DNA from: an uncultured Collinsella sp. | GTDB lineage: Bacteria > Actinomycetota > Coriobacteriia > Coriobacteriales > Coriobacteriaceae | DNA length: 64,000 bases | Reading direction: 5' to 3' | Assembly (NCBI GenBank): GCA_958352845.1 | Contig: CATWQC010000007.1 | Location: 35,973 to 99,972 of the forward strand | Shown here: positions 41,163 to 50,329 of the stretch, one piece after another | Numbering within the stretch: position 1 is the stretch's first letter | Layout of the letters: every line of letters starts with the position of its first letter | The notes under the pieces: generated by a model | The model's database searches: none | What the model was told of the DNA's origin: nothing | What the model saw: only the letters and a program-made list of their open reading frames with translations | Position numbers and translations under genes: made by a program

Positions 41163-41969
41163 CTACCAAACGCGTGCGATAGCGAGGCCATCGACTGCTG
41201 CGGCGCCGGCACGCTTGAGCTCCGCCGAGGCTGCTGCCATGGTCGCGCCCGTGGTAATGACATCATCGATGAGCAGCAGACGGCGGCCGCGCACATCCTC
41301 GACCGTCTCGTACATGCCCCGGGCATGCTCCCGGCGCTCATCGCGGCCGAGCTCTCGCTGGTCACCATGACCGTATTTGACCAGGGCGTCCAGCAACGGG
41401 ACACCCGAAAGATCGCAAAACGAGCGCGCGATTGCTTCCATATGGTCGAATCCACGCCGCCGAAACGCCGCCGCAGTCGCGGGCACAAACACCACCGCGT
41501 CCGCACCGGACAACACACCGCCGTAGCGATCGGATGCTGCCACCTGGGCATGCAAGGCAGTGTCGTAGAGCAACTCCGCCAGATACGGTGCCAGACGGCG
41601 CTCGCCCGCATCCTTGTACGCCTTGATGATGCGCGGCAGCGGATGTGCATAGACGGCACACGCCAGGCAGCGATCGAGCACCTCGGCCATTGCCGAAGAC
41701 GTGCCCTCGACCGAGCACTCGGTACACAGCAAATCCCCAAACGGGGCGCCGCATCGGATGCAACTATGACACGGATCGATGAGCGCGAGCGATGCCAGAC
41801 AATCCTGGCAGATCAGCGCACCGGAACGCTCGCAGCCAGCGCATCGCGTGGGCGACAACGCCTCGAGCGCCTCATACGTCGCGCGCTCGGCAAGCGGTAG
41901 CAATTCGTCCGCAAACGGTAGGACACCTGCGTCCTGCAAGCGAGTCAATACGTTCAGATGTCTCTTCAT
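41163..41969 (-). CDS. comF: ComF family phosphoribosyltransferase-like protein
   Basis: This 268-aa protein contains two zinc-knuckle Cys clusters (CAGCERSGALICQDC and CIRCGAPFGDLLCTEC) and a C-terminal PRTase domain with the PRPP loop RLLLIDDVITTGATM. ComF proteins assist DNA uptake or purine/nucleotide salvage. Its Shine-Dalgarno (41977-41984) is inside a strong hairpin (41973-42008). The gene is 102 bp after ricT. Confidence 0.88.
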   Translation of the reverse strand: MKRHLNVLTRLQDAGVLPFADELLPLAERATYEALEALSPTRCAGCERSGALICQDCLASLALIDPCHSCIRCGAPFGDLLCTECSVEGTSSAMAEVLDRCLACAVYAHPLPRIIKAYKDAGERRLAPYLAELLYDTALHAQVAASDRYGGVLSGADAVVFVPATAAAFRRRGFDHMEAIARSFCDLSGVPLLDALVKYGHGDQRELGRDERREHARGMYETVEDVRGRRLLLIDDVITTGATMAAASAELKRAGAAAVDGLAIARVW

Positions 41970-41972
41970 GAC

Positions 41973-42008
41973 ACAACCCTCCCTACGCGAAGGCGAAGGG
42001 AGGGTTGT
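41973..42008 (-). promoter_or_regulatory. Hairpin that covers the comF Shine-Dalgarno
   Basis: ACAACCCTCCCT and AGGGAGGGTTGT form a perfect 12-bp stem with a 12-base loop. On the comF mRNA the 3' arm contains AGGGAGGG, 7 nt before the comF ATG. No U-tract follows, so it is not a normal terminator. It would hide the ribosome site when folded. Confidence 0.6.
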
Positions 42009-42070
42009 CGGTGTAGAGCCATGATACCCAGAGGTGCTGGGGTCAGGCGGGTTACATCCGCTTACGGACG

Positions 42071-43765
42071 TTATTCGCCGGCAGGCGGTTGCGGTACGGA
42101 CGAGGTGCGGGTCGAGCCTTCGCCACCGTCCTGGCGCGGCTTGCGGGAGCGACGGCGACGGCGACGCTTTTGACCCTGGTCGGTCGAGCCCTCGCCGCCG
42201 CGATCCTCACGCGGTTCGCACTCGTCGCGAGCGCCGCCGTGCGAAGCCTTGGCGGCAGCTCCTCCGCCATCGCCGGGGCGACGGCGCGTGACCTTGACTT
42301 CGCCATCCGAAACCTGATCGGCCACAGAAGGAATCGAGGGTTTCTGCTGCGCGCCCGAGGAATGGCGACGGCGCGGACGTGACGCGCGCTCCTCCTCGCC
42401 ACGCGGCTTGCCAGCCTTGTCGGCAGGCGCGTCGGAGGCCGAGGCGCCCTTGGGAGCGGCACCGGCCTCGCGAGCAGCTGCGGCGCGGAAGGCGTCCTCG
42501 CGCTCCTCGCTCGACAGGTGACGGCGACGACGGCGCGTGGGGTTCATGCCACCGCCGCGATTTTGCTGCTGGGGCTGCTGAGCCTCGCGCTCGCGGGAAG
42601 CGTTCTTACCCGCGGCCTCGCCATTGTCGACGGACGCCGTGCGCTTGCGGCGGCGACGGCCATCGGCTGCTCCCTCGGTCTCGGGCGCCTCGGCCTTGCC
42701 GCGGCCCTTTCCACGGCCACGGCCCTCGCCCTGGCCCTGAGCGGTGCGAGCATCGGATTCGGCATCGCGACGACGGCGCTTGGGCATCGATGTGCCGGCC
42801 AGACGATCGGCGCTCGACAGGCCATCGCCCACGTCGACGCCGTTCTCGCGATCGAGTTCCATGAGCGCCAGGCGCATCTCGGGCGACTCGATGCGCTCGA
42901 GCACGTCACGCGTCACGCAGTCGGGGCGGCAGTTGCAGCCCTGCTCGGCGGCCTTCTTTTTGCAGCCCTCCGAGCACGTCATATCGGCCAGGTTGACCTT
43001 AAAGACTTTGCCGTTCTCCAGGCGCAGCACCAGCTGCTCACGCGGTGTGTCATATTCCTGAATACGCGCCTTGCCAAGCGGCGTATCGATGAGCGTCTTC
43101 TTTTTGGGCGCGCGGCTCTTAAAGTCCTTGTACGCCTCGAACTCATAGCGCAGGCAGCACATCAGGCGGCCGCAAACGCCGCTGATCTTGGACGAGTTGA
43201 GCGGCAGGTCCTGCTCTTTTGCCATGCGAATCGAGACGGGCTCAAACTGTCCGCCAAAGCGCGTGCAGCAGAGCTCCTGTCCGCACTGGGCATAGCCGCC
43301 CACCAGGCGGGTCTCGTCACGCACGCCGATCTGGCGCATATCGACGCGAATGTGCAGCGTCGAGGACAGGTCCTTGACGAGCTGACGAAAATCGACGCGC
43401 TCCTCGGCCGCAAAGTAGAACACGGCCTTCTCGCCGCCAAACAGGTACTCAACGCCGACCGGCTTCATCTCGAGGTCGAGCTCTTTGACCAGACGGCGGA
43501 AATCGACCATCGCCTCGTCGCCCTGGATGGCCAGGTCGTCGGCAAGCTGCAGGTCGATGTCGCTCGCCACGCGCAGCACGGGCTTGAGCGGCTGGCCGAT
43601 CTCATCTTGCGGCACCTCGAAGGGATCGGCCGTGACCAGGCCGATCTCGGTTCCGCGCTCAGTGGAGCAAATGGCATAATCGGCCTCGAGGATATCCAGA
43701 TCCTGCGGGTCAAACCACAGGTCGCGCGAGGCGTAGGTAAACTTAACGGGTACGACTAACGGCAT
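42071..43765 (-). CDS. ricT: PSP1/RicT family protein with a long basic tail
   Basis: This 564-aa protein has the PSP1 core in residues ~1-270: VKFTYASRDLWFDPQDL, the paired cysteine motifs CGQELCCTRFGG and CGRLMCCLRYE that hold an Fe-S cluster in RicT, and VDFRQLVKDLSSTLHIRVDMRQIGVRDE. RicT with RicA and RicF controls RNase Y processing in Bacillus. The C-terminal half (about 310-564) is Arg/Lys/Ala-rich and low-complexity. Bacillus YaaT is about 275 aa, so the tail doubles the size; it could bind RNA. ATG 43765 overlaps the holB end by 10 bp. Confidence 0.88.
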   Translation of the reverse strand: MPLVVPVKFTYASRDLWFDPQDLDILEADYAICSTERGTEIGLVTADPFEVPQDEIGQPLKPVLRVASDIDLQLADDLAIQGDEAMVDFRRLVKELDLEMKPVGVEYLFGGEKAVFYFAAEERVDFRQLVKDLSSTLHIRVDMRQIGVRDETRLVGGYAQCGQELCCTRFGGQFEPVSIRMAKEQDLPLNSSKISGVCGRLMCCLRYEFEAYKDFKSRAPKKKTLIDTPLGKARIQEYDTPREQLVLRLENGKVFKVNLADMTCSEGCKKKAAEQGCNCRPDCVTRDVLERIESPEMRLALMELDRENGVDVGDGLSSADRLAGTSMPKRRRRDAESDARTAQGQGEGRGRGKGRGKAEAPETEGAADGRRRRKRTASVDNGEAAGKNASREREAQQPQQQNRGGGMNPTRRRRRHLSSEEREDAFRAAAAREAGAAPKGASASDAPADKAGKPRGEEERASRPRRRHSSGAQQKPSIPSVADQVSDGEVKVTRRRPGDGGGAAAKASHGGARDECEPREDRGGEGSTDQGQKRRRRRRSRKPRQDGGEGSTRTSSVPQPPAGE

Positions 43766-44883
43766 TTCAGTGCCTTCCTGATATCGAACAGCATGACCTC
43801 GATGGCCAGCTGGGGAGTAACGTTTCTGGCGATGTTGCGCTCGGCAGTTGCGACCGCCTCGAGCGCCCGGGTGGCACCCGCAACATTCGTCGCGGCGGCA
43901 AGCCGACCGATCGTGTCGCGCACGTCTTCGTTCACGACGTCGGCTGCCTCGTCCTGAAGCGTCAGCAGCACGTCGCGCATGAGCGTCCGCGCGCTCGCCA
44001 GCGCTTCCATGATACCCGAACGCTCGCGCGCGTTGAGTTCGCGCTTGTTGCGGTCCTCAAGCTGCTTCAATGCTCCACGCGACAGGTAGTCGGCGTTTTG
44101 CTCGAGCACCTTTTCCTGTGTTGACTTGACCTCGGCGAGCGGTGCCTTAACGGCGACGATGAGTGACTTGGCGCGACTGAGCACATCGGCCTCGTCGGCG
44201 GCGATGAGCGAATCGATGGCGCGGACCATCTGGCGGCGAGCATCCTGGCGCTCGGCGCTCTTAAGGAACTCGATGCCGCGTGTGGGGCTTCCCGCCACGG
44301 CGACCGCCATGCGGCAACGCGCGAGGTCCTGACCCGTCGCGCGGCTCACGGCACGCGCGGCCACGGCGGGCGACACCAGGCGAAACGGCACGCACTGGCA
44401 GCGGCTCACGATGGTGGGCAGCATCACGTCTGCCGAGGTGCCCAGCAAGATGAACATAACGCCCTCGGGCGGCTCCTCGAGTGTCTTGAGCAGCGCGTTG
44501 GCGGTGTTAGCGCGCAGTTGCTCGGCACGATCGATGATGTAGACCTTGGCCTTGGCACGGATGGGCGCCAGCGGCACGTCATCGAGCAGCTCGCGGGTCT
44601 GGGCAATGAGGTAGCCTGTGGCGCTCTCGGGCGTGTAATAGTGCACGTCAGGATGCGTATGCCGAGCAACGCGTACGCAGCTGTCGCATGCTCCGCAGCC
44701 GTCCTGCTCGCACAGGAAGGCCTGGGCGAGCGCCCATGCGGCATCGAGCTTGCCGGCACCGGGAGCGCCCAAAAACAGGTAGGCGTGCGATGCGCGGCCG
44801 CTGGCGACGGCGTTGGTCAAAAAATCGCGAACGCGCTCTTGGGTGTCGAGCTTGGCCAGCAGGCTTGCCTGAGCGGGGGCCAT
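43756..44883 (-). CDS. holB: DNA polymerase III delta' subunit
   Basis: This 375-aa clamp-loader subunit has the AAA+ fold: HAYLFLGAPGAGK, a zinc cluster (CEQDGCGACDSCVRVARHTHPD), the LLKTLEEPPE segment and the SRC motif (VSRCQCV). The Walker A loop reads GAPGAGKLD, with Leu where Ser/Thr is usual, so ATP hydrolysis is doubtful, as in E. coli delta'. ATG 44883 follows the tmk stop by one base. Confidence 0.92.
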   Translation of the reverse strand: MAPAQASLLAKLDTQERVRDFLTNAVASGRASHAYLFLGAPGAGKLDAAWALAQAFLCEQDGCGACDSCVRVARHTHPDVHYYTPESATGYLIAQTRELLDDVPLAPIRAKAKVYIIDRAEQLRANTANALLKTLEEPPEGVMFILLGTSADVMLPTIVSRCQCVPFRLVSPAVAARAVSRATGQDLARCRMAVAVAGSPTRGIEFLKSAERQDARRQMVRAIDSLIAADEADVLSRAKSLIVAVKAPLAEVKSTQEKVLEQNADYLSRGALKQLEDRNKRELNARERSGIMEALASARTLMRDVLLTLQDEAADVVNEDVRDTIGRLAAATNVAGATRALEAVATAERNIARNVTPQLAIEVMLFDIRKALKCR

Positions 44884-44884
44884 G

Positions 44885-45568
44885 TTACTCGGCCTCCTTG
44901 GCAAGCGCGGCGGCGACAGCATCTTGCGAAATGACGAGACCGTACGCGCGAATCTGCTCGACCGTCTTCTCGAAGACTTCCTCGACGGTCGCAGTGGCGT
45001 CGATGAGCTTTACGCGGTTTGGCTCCTCGGCAGCAATGGCGCAAAATCCCTGGTAAACACGCTCCTGGAATGTCATGCCTTTTGCCTCCATGCGATCTGC
45101 CGCGCCACGGGCTGCCATGCGTAGCGCCGCCTGCTCGGGCGTGATGTGGTAGACGAGCGTGAGCGCCGGGTGTGTTCCCGCGACGGCCAGGTTATTGGCA
45201 TCGCACACTATCTGGCGATCGAGGCCGTCGGCAAATGCCTGGTAGCAGGTCGTGGAATCGTAGAAGCGGTCGCACAGGACCACCTTGCCGGCCGCGAGGG
45301 CGGGAGCTATGACCTCGTGCACCAACTGAGCGCGCGCCGCCTCGTAGAGCAGCAACTCGCAGGTGTCGCCCATCGCCGTATTGGCGGGGTCGAGCAGCAG
45401 AGCGCGGATCTTTTCGCTGATGGCGGTGCCGCCCGGCTCGCGCAGGCTCACAACCTGGTAGCCAGCGAGTTCGAGCGCGCGGGCAAGCAGACGCGCCTGC
45501 GTGGACTTGCCGGCACCATCGACGCCCTCGAGCGTGATAAAGCTATGTTGAGCGGGCTCAAAAGCCAT
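44885..45568 (-). CDS. tmk: Thymidylate kinase
   Basis: This 227-aa enzyme phosphorylates dTMP to dTDP. The P-loop FITLEGVDGAGKSTQARLL, the DR motif VVLCDRFYDSTTCYQ and the lid segment are typical. GGAAGGGG precedes ATG. It is the first gene of the tmk-holB-ricT-comF operon, a common bacterial order. Confidence 0.95.
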   Translation of the reverse strand: MAFEPAQHSFITLEGVDGAGKSTQARLLARALELAGYQVVSLREPGGTAISEKIRALLLDPANTAMGDTCELLLYEAARAQLVHEVIAPALAAGKVVLCDRFYDSTTCYQAFADGLDRQIVCDANNLAVAGTHPALTLVYHITPEQAALRMAARGAADRMEAKGMTFQERVYQGFCAIAAEEPNRVKLIDATATVEEVFEKTVEQIRAYGLVISQDAVAAALAKEAE

Positions 45569-45654
45569 GAGCGCAGCCCCTTCCTATAAGGCGCGTAAAT
45601 GCAGATATATCAACCAAGCCATGATACCCCAGGGGCAGGCGCGCCCCAAATCGG

Positions 45655-45763
45655 GCCTAGTCATTGGGTAGTCATTGGGGACGCTCTTAAATGACTAGGC
45701 GACAGCTAGGGACGTTCCTAAAGTGCCGGCAGAAAAGGAACGTCCCTAGCTGCCGACTTTTTT
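45655..45763. repeat. Two adjacent inverted repeats (repeat family B)
   Basis: GCCTAGTCATT/AATGACTAGGC (45655-45700) is followed by AGCTAGGGACGTTCCT/AGGAACGTCCCTAGCT (45703-45752) and a T-run. The second unit recurs at 46819-46877 (AGTTAGGGACGTTCCT), and GTTTAAGAACGTCCCCAATGACT at 54311-54333 looks like a fragment. Confidence 0.65.
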
Positions 45764-45816
45764 GAGCGCTGGGTATAATCGTCGTATTGATTTGAAATGT
45801 GGCGAAAGGAGTGGCA

Positions 45817-46800
45817 ATGTCTCGGTATTGCGCCTCGTGCGGCAAGCTTCTTGCAGATGATGCCAAGTTCTGCACCTCATGCGGTGCACCCGTTGAGCAG
45901 ACAACCGCAAGCAATGGCCAACCCGCGTTTGAGCAGACCGGCTTCCTCGATACGCCGCAAGCTAAGCCGGACGACCCCCTCGCCTATCGCCCCGACCCTG
46001 CCGCCAGCCCCGCAGCGGTCGAAACGACGCAGCGCATACCCGTCGCGGACACCCCGCCCCAACAGCAACCGGCATCTACGTACGCGCCTGATTCACCGCA
46101 GGCCCCCGCCGCCAAAAAGAGCAGCACCAAGGCGCTTATCGCCGTTATCGTTGTGCTCGTGGCAATTATCATCGCCTTGGTCATCTTTTTTGTGATCAAG
46201 CCTTTCGACAACGCCGCCACGCAAACGACTGCCGAGATTACTAAGCTGCACCATGATGTTGACGATGATGACCTCAAGCCTCTCGACGACCCCAATAGCC
46301 TTTTTGACGATGACGACGATGATGACGAGGATGGCAGCCAGGCGACCCTCTCCGAGCAAAACCTCTACCGTCGCCTGAGCGAATACTACGACCTGCTCGA
46401 AGATCTCGATAACCAGGTCCGTGCCTGCGCAGAGGCGTTCAATGGCGGTTATCTGGAAGAGGACCGTACCGCCCGTCAAAATCTCGCCGACGTCGCCGAG
46501 CGCACGGAAGACACCATCGAGCAGTACTACGATATCGTCGAGGACCTGGACGTCCCCACAAGCTCTAAGAACTACAGCTCGTGGAAGGACATCATTGCTC
46601 TGTACGACGACCTGGATCACCGCATCGATGCGATCTGCGATGCCTGGGAGATCAGCTTAAAGTACGCAAAGCCCGCGGACCATAAGAACGAGATCGTGGC
46701 GCCGCTGTCGCGCGACAACGTGGCGGGCACCAATGACAATAAGTACCGCCTAGACTTTGAGGAGCGCTATCCCGGCGCCAAACCCGTCGAAGTGAACTAA
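45817..46800 (+). CDS. Zinc-ribbon membrane protein
   Basis: This 327-aa protein starts with a zinc ribbon (YCASCGKLLADDAKFCTSCGAPV), followed by a Pro/Ala-rich linker, one membrane helix (KALIAVIVVLVAIIIALVIFFVIKPF, about residues 108-133), an Asp-rich run (nine acidic residues around 168-178) and a helical extracytoplasmic part. AAAGGAG is six bases before ATG 45817. It is the only rightward gene in this stretch. The function is unknown; many Gram-positive sensors share this layout. Confidence 0.8.
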   Translation: MSRYCASCGKLLADDAKFCTSCGAPVEQTTASNGQPAFEQTGFLDTPQAKPDDPLAYRPDPAASPAAVETTQRIPVADTPPQQQPASTYAPDSPQAPAAKKSSTKALIAVIVVLVAIIIALVIFFVIKPFDNAATQTTAEITKLHHDVDDDDLKPLDDPNSLFDDDDDDDEDGSQATLSEQNLYRRLSEYYDLLEDLDNQVRACAEAFNGGYLEEDRTARQNLADVAERTEDTIEQYYDIVEDLDVPTSSKNYSSWKDIIALYDDLDHRIDAICDAWEISLKYAKPADHKNEIVAPLSRDNVAGTNDNKYRLDFEERYPGAKPVEVN

Positions 46801-46818
46801 CGCCTTGTCGTTTCCGAG

Positions 46819-46877
46819 CCGGCAGTTAGGGACGTTCCTAAACTGCCGGCAGAAAAAGGAATGTCCCTAACTGCCGG
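46819..46877. repeat. Inverted repeat, family B copy
   Basis: CCGGCAGTTAGGGACGTTCCT pairs with AGGAATGTCCCTAACTGCCGG (one mismatch). It closely matches the unit at 45703-45752. Confidence 0.7.
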
Positions 46878-46880
46878 TCA

Positions 46881-46918
46881 AAAAACGAGCGAGGATCATG
46901 GGACCCTCGCTCGTTTTT
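46881..46918. terminator. Convergent bidirectional terminator
   Basis: AAAAACGAGCGAGG / CCCTCGCTCGTTTTTT gives a 13-bp stem with T-runs on both strands, between the zinc-ribbon gene and topA. Confidence 0.85.
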
Positions 46919-46941
46919 TGGGCAATGTTTCGACTGCGCCG

Positions 46942-49536
46942 TTACTTGTCGGCGGCTGCTTTCTTGGCAGTCGACTTCTTCGCGGTCGTCTTCTTGGCGG
47001 CAGTGGCTTTCTTAGCCGTCGTCTTCTTCGCAGTCGAGGTCTTCTTCGCCGCGCTCGCCTTGGTCGTGGTCTTGCGGCCGCGGGCGGGCTTCTTCTCCTT
47101 GGTCGGGCAGTCCATGTTGACGCAGATACGCCACGGACCGCGCGCCGTGTTGACCACCACGATGGGGGCGCCGCACTCGGGACAGGTCTCGCCCGTCGCC
47201 TCGAGTTTTCCACGCGCCGGCAGCGGATAGCTCACGCCGCAATCGTCATAGTTGGTGCAGCGGATAAAGCGCTTGCCGCTCTTCTCGCTCTTGTGTGCGA
47301 TCAGGTCGCCATGGCGTCCGGCCTCGGCACACACCTTGCACTCACCCACCTTAAGGTCGGGCTCGTAGTTGGTGGGGCACGTGGGGTTCACGCAGATCTC
47401 GAAGGCCTTCTGGCGGAACGGCTGGCACTTAATGCGCGGTGCACCGCATTCGGGGCACACGGCCGCCTCGCCCTCGAGCGGGCTCACCTTGACGCCGCTC
47501 GGCACCGGATAGGTCACGTCGCAGTCGGGCCAGCCCATGCAGCCGATAAAGCTGCCACGGGTCTTGGCGCTCGTCTTCATAACCAGGTCCTTGCCGCACT
47601 TGGGGCAGGCGCCCACGCGCGCATCGGCCGTGACGGCGTCGCTGATGGCGTCGCCGAGCTCCTGCGTATGCTTGAGCAGCTCGTCGAGCACACCGGCCAG
47701 CAGTGCGCGCGAGTGCGTCACGACATGCTCTTCGGTGTCCTCGCCGCGCTCCACGCGGGTCATGTCGCCGTCGAGCTCACTGGTCATATCGGGGCTCGTG
47801 ATGCGCGGGGCAAACTGCGACAGTGCATCGATGATGGCGATACCCAGCTGACTCGGCTCCACGGGATCGTTTTTGAGGTAGCGCACGGCGTACAGGCGCT
47901 CGATGATGCTCGCACGCGTGGACTTGGTGCCCAGGCCGCGCTTTTCCATCTCCTGCACGAGCTTGCCCTGGCTGTAGCGCGCGGGCGGCTCGGTCTGCTT
48001 GGCCTCGAGCTTAATGTCGAACACGTCGACCGTATCGCCCTGCTCAAGCGGCGGCATCTGCTCGTCGCGCTTGAGTCCATACGGATACGCCTCGCGGAAA
48101 CCCGGGGTCACGAGCACATCGCCCGAAGCCACGAACGGCTCACCATTGACGTCGAGCTCGAGCTTGGTGTTCTCGATGGTCGCGGGACCCATGAGCGTTG
48201 CCAGGAAGCGACGGGCGATGAGGTCGTAGAGCTTGCGCTGGCCACCGTCGAGCGCGGACGGATCGCCCTCGCCCGTGGGATAGATAGGCGGGTGGTCGGT
48301 GGTTTCGACTTTGCCGCGCGTGGGCTTCATGGGGCCGGCGAGCACCTTTTTGCACACGGGCGCCAGCGCCGGGTTGATCTTTGCAAGGTCGCTCACCACG
48401 GCGCCCAGATCGAGCGTCGCAGGGTACACGGTATTGTCGACACGCGGGTAGCTGATGAGACCGGCCATGTAGAGGGACTCGGCGATGCGCATGGTACGCG
48501 CAGGTGAGATGCCCTCGGCTGCGGCGGCAGCCTGCAGCGAGGTGGTCGCAAACGGTGTGGGCGGCTGCTGCTTGCGCGAACGCTTGGTCACCGCGGCGAC
48601 GGTTGCCGTCGCAACGCCGTCAACGTGGCCGTACGCCGCCTCAGCAGCATCCTTGTCGGTAAAGCGCGCCGTCTTGTGCGCAATCTTAAAGCGGTCGTCC
48701 TCGGCAGCACCCTGTGCGGCGCCCATGCCGCGGATCTGCCAATAGTCCTCGGGCACAAACGCCATGCGCTCGCGCTCGCGCTCGACCACCAGGGCAAGCG
48801 TCGGCGTCTGCACACGGCCGGCAGAGCGCACGTTACCAAAGCCGCCAAACTTGGCGAGCGTCAGGTAGCGCGTGAGCACCGCACCCCAAATGAGGTCGAT
48901 GTGCTGGCGGCTCTCGCCGGCGTCGGCCAGATTCTGGTCGAGCGAGACGAGATTATCGAAGGCCTGCGTGATCTCGGCCTTGGTAAACGAAGAATACTGG
49001 GCGCGGGCGACCGGCAGGTCGGGCGCAACCTCGCGCACCTTGTTGAGGGCGTCCGAACCGATCAGCTCGCCCTCGCGATCGAAGTCCGTGGCGATGATGA
49101 CACTGTCGGACTTCTTGGCGAGGTTCTTGAGCGAACGAATGAGTTCCTTCTCGGCCGGTAGCTTAATGACGGGCGCCCAGGTGAGGTAAGGCAGGCTCTC
49201 GAGTTTCCAGCCCTTGATTGAGATGCCATCGGCAAGAAACGGCTTGCGCTTGGTGTCGTAGGGCGGACGCGCCAGGCCATCGGGTATGTCGGCCGGCAGT
49301 ATCTCGCCGTCCTCGGTGACCGAATACCAGCCCAGCTTTTTATCGAACAGCACGCTGTCGCAAAAATCGGGCGCTAGGATGTGACCGGCAAGGCCGATGG
49401 TCACGCACTCCTCGCCCTTCCACTCAAAACGGTAGATGGCGGTGTTGTACACCTTGTCCTTTTTGGGCTTGCCCGTGGACAGACGCTCGGCAATCTGACG
49501 CGCGGCGTCGTTTTTCTCGGCGATGATGAGCTTCAA
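46942..49536 (-). CDS. topA: Type IA DNA topoisomerase, archaeal-type TopA
   Basis: This 864-aa enzyme relaxes negatively supercoiled DNA. The Toprim domain shows IIAEKNDAARQIAE and ATDFDREGELIG; the active-site tyrosine is in LISYPRVDNTVYP, closer to archaeal TopA/TopB than to the bacterial YMRTDS form. RYLTLAKFGGFGNVRSAGRVQTPTLALVVERE is also of this type. Several zinc ribbons follow (CPKCGK, CPECGA, CKVC, CPECGA). A Lys/Ala/Thr-rich tail of about 45 residues ends the protein, as in many actinobacterial topoisomerases. Confidence 0.93.
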   Translation of the reverse strand: MKLIIAEKNDAARQIAERLSTGKPKKDKVYNTAIYRFEWKGEECVTIGLAGHILAPDFCDSVLFDKKLGWYSVTEDGEILPADIPDGLARPPYDTKRKPFLADGISIKGWKLESLPYLTWAPVIKLPAEKELIRSLKNLAKKSDSVIIATDFDREGELIGSDALNKVREVAPDLPVARAQYSSFTKAEITQAFDNLVSLDQNLADAGESRQHIDLIWGAVLTRYLTLAKFGGFGNVRSAGRVQTPTLALVVERERERMAFVPEDYWQIRGMGAAQGAAEDDRFKIAHKTARFTDKDAAEAAYGHVDGVATATVAAVTKRSRKQQPPTPFATTSLQAAAAAEGISPARTMRIAESLYMAGLISYPRVDNTVYPATLDLGAVVSDLAKINPALAPVCKKVLAGPMKPTRGKVETTDHPPIYPTGEGDPSALDGGQRKLYDLIARRFLATLMGPATIENTKLELDVNGEPFVASGDVLVTPGFREAYPYGLKRDEQMPPLEQGDTVDVFDIKLEAKQTEPPARYSQGKLVQEMEKRGLGTKSTRASIIERLYAVRYLKNDPVEPSQLGIAIIDALSQFAPRITSPDMTSELDGDMTRVERGEDTEEHVVTHSRALLAGVLDELLKHTQELGDAISDAVTADARVGACPKCGKDLVMKTSAKTRGSFIGCMGWPDCDVTYPVPSGVKVSPLEGEAAVCPECGAPRIKCQPFRQKAFEICVNPTCPTNYEPDLKVGECKVCAEAGRHGDLIAHKSEKSGKRFIRCTNYDDCGVSYPLPARGKLEATGETCPECGAPIVVVNTARGPWRICVNMDCPTKEKKPARGRKTTTKASAAKKTSTAKKTTAKKATAAKKTTAKKSTAKKAAADK

Positions 49537-49590
49537 AAGAGGCTCCTATCTCGTATCTCTGCGGCTACGCCCGCCCGTATGGCGGCCGAC

Positions 49591-50274
49591 TTACGCCCTT
49601 GCTTGCTCAATCTGCCCGATGAGCCAATCGCACCAGGCATCCATGCCCTCGCCCTTGCGCGCGCTCACGGCAAACCGCGGCGCCTGCGGATTGAGGTCAT
49701 CGAGTGTCTTAGTATACCTATCCATGTCAAAATCGAAAGCCGGAGCCACGTCGACCTTGTTGAGCAGCTGCGCGCCAGCGTGCTGGAAGATGCCCGGGTA
49801 CTTGATGGGCTTGTCGTCGCCCTCGGGCACCGAGAGGATCATGATGGACAGGTTCTCACCCAGGTCAAAGTCGACTGGGCAGACCAGGTTACCCACGTTT
49901 TCGATAAAGATGACATCGATGTTATCGAGCCCAACGGCCTGGTCGAAGGCGTCAACGGCCTCCATGATCATGTTGCCCTCGAGGTGGCACAGGCCGCCCG
50001 TGTTGATTTGGATGGCGGGCATGCCGGCTTCCTTCATGGTGATGGCGTCGACGTCCGAGGCGATATCGCCCTCGATGACGGCGCAGCGCAAGCCGGCCTT
50101 GTCGCGCAGGCGCTCGTTGGTGCCCAGAATCGTAGTGGTCTTGCCCGAGCCAGGGCTCGACAGCACATTGATCACATAGGTGCCTGTCTCATTAAATCGC
50201 TGACGCAGCTGATCTGCCAGGCGCTCGTTGCGCGACAGGATCGGCGACGCGATATCAATCGTTTTCTCGGCCAT
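49591..50274 (-). CDS. hypB: Hydrogenase nickel incorporation GTPase HypB
   Basis: This 227-aa GTPase loads nickel into [NiFe] hydrogenase (or urease-like) enzymes. The P-loop VINVLSSPGSGKTT, the nickel-site segment INTGGLCHLEGNMI (Cys and His in place; Gly-Leu instead of the usual Gly-Lys-Gly), the FIENVGNLVCP motif and NKVD are present. No N-terminal CxxCGC motif or His-rich stretch exists. It follows hypA by 55 bp. Confidence 0.93.
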   Translation of the reverse strand: MAEKTIDIASPILSRNERLADQLRQRFNETGTYVINVLSSPGSGKTTTILGTNERLRDKAGLRCAVIEGDIASDVDAITMKEAGMPAIQINTGGLCHLEGNMIMEAVDAFDQAVGLDNIDVIFIENVGNLVCPVDFDLGENLSIMILSVPEGDDKPIKYPGIFQHAGAQLLNKVDVAPAFDFDMDRYTKTLDDLNPQAPRFAVSARKGEGMDAWCDWLIGQIEQARA

Positions 50275-50329
50275 ACTTAGCGCTCCTTACTTTAGCCCCT
50301 TTGTACCCTGTCCCCAGGTGGCTGGCGGG

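Noticed and set aside
41153..41740. Upstream extension of the nuclease-like protein to 566 residues
   Set aside because: The extra part is the comF gene read in another frame; the true start is the GTG at 41152.
45703..45763. Terminator for a plus-strand gene
   Set aside because: The hairpin has a T-run, but no plus-strand gene precedes it; tmk is transcribed away from it. It is better described as a repeat.
46861..48507. A 548-codon open frame on the plus strand within topA
   Set aside because: Antisense to the topoisomerase zinc-ribbon region; low-complexity Arg/His/Gly translation.
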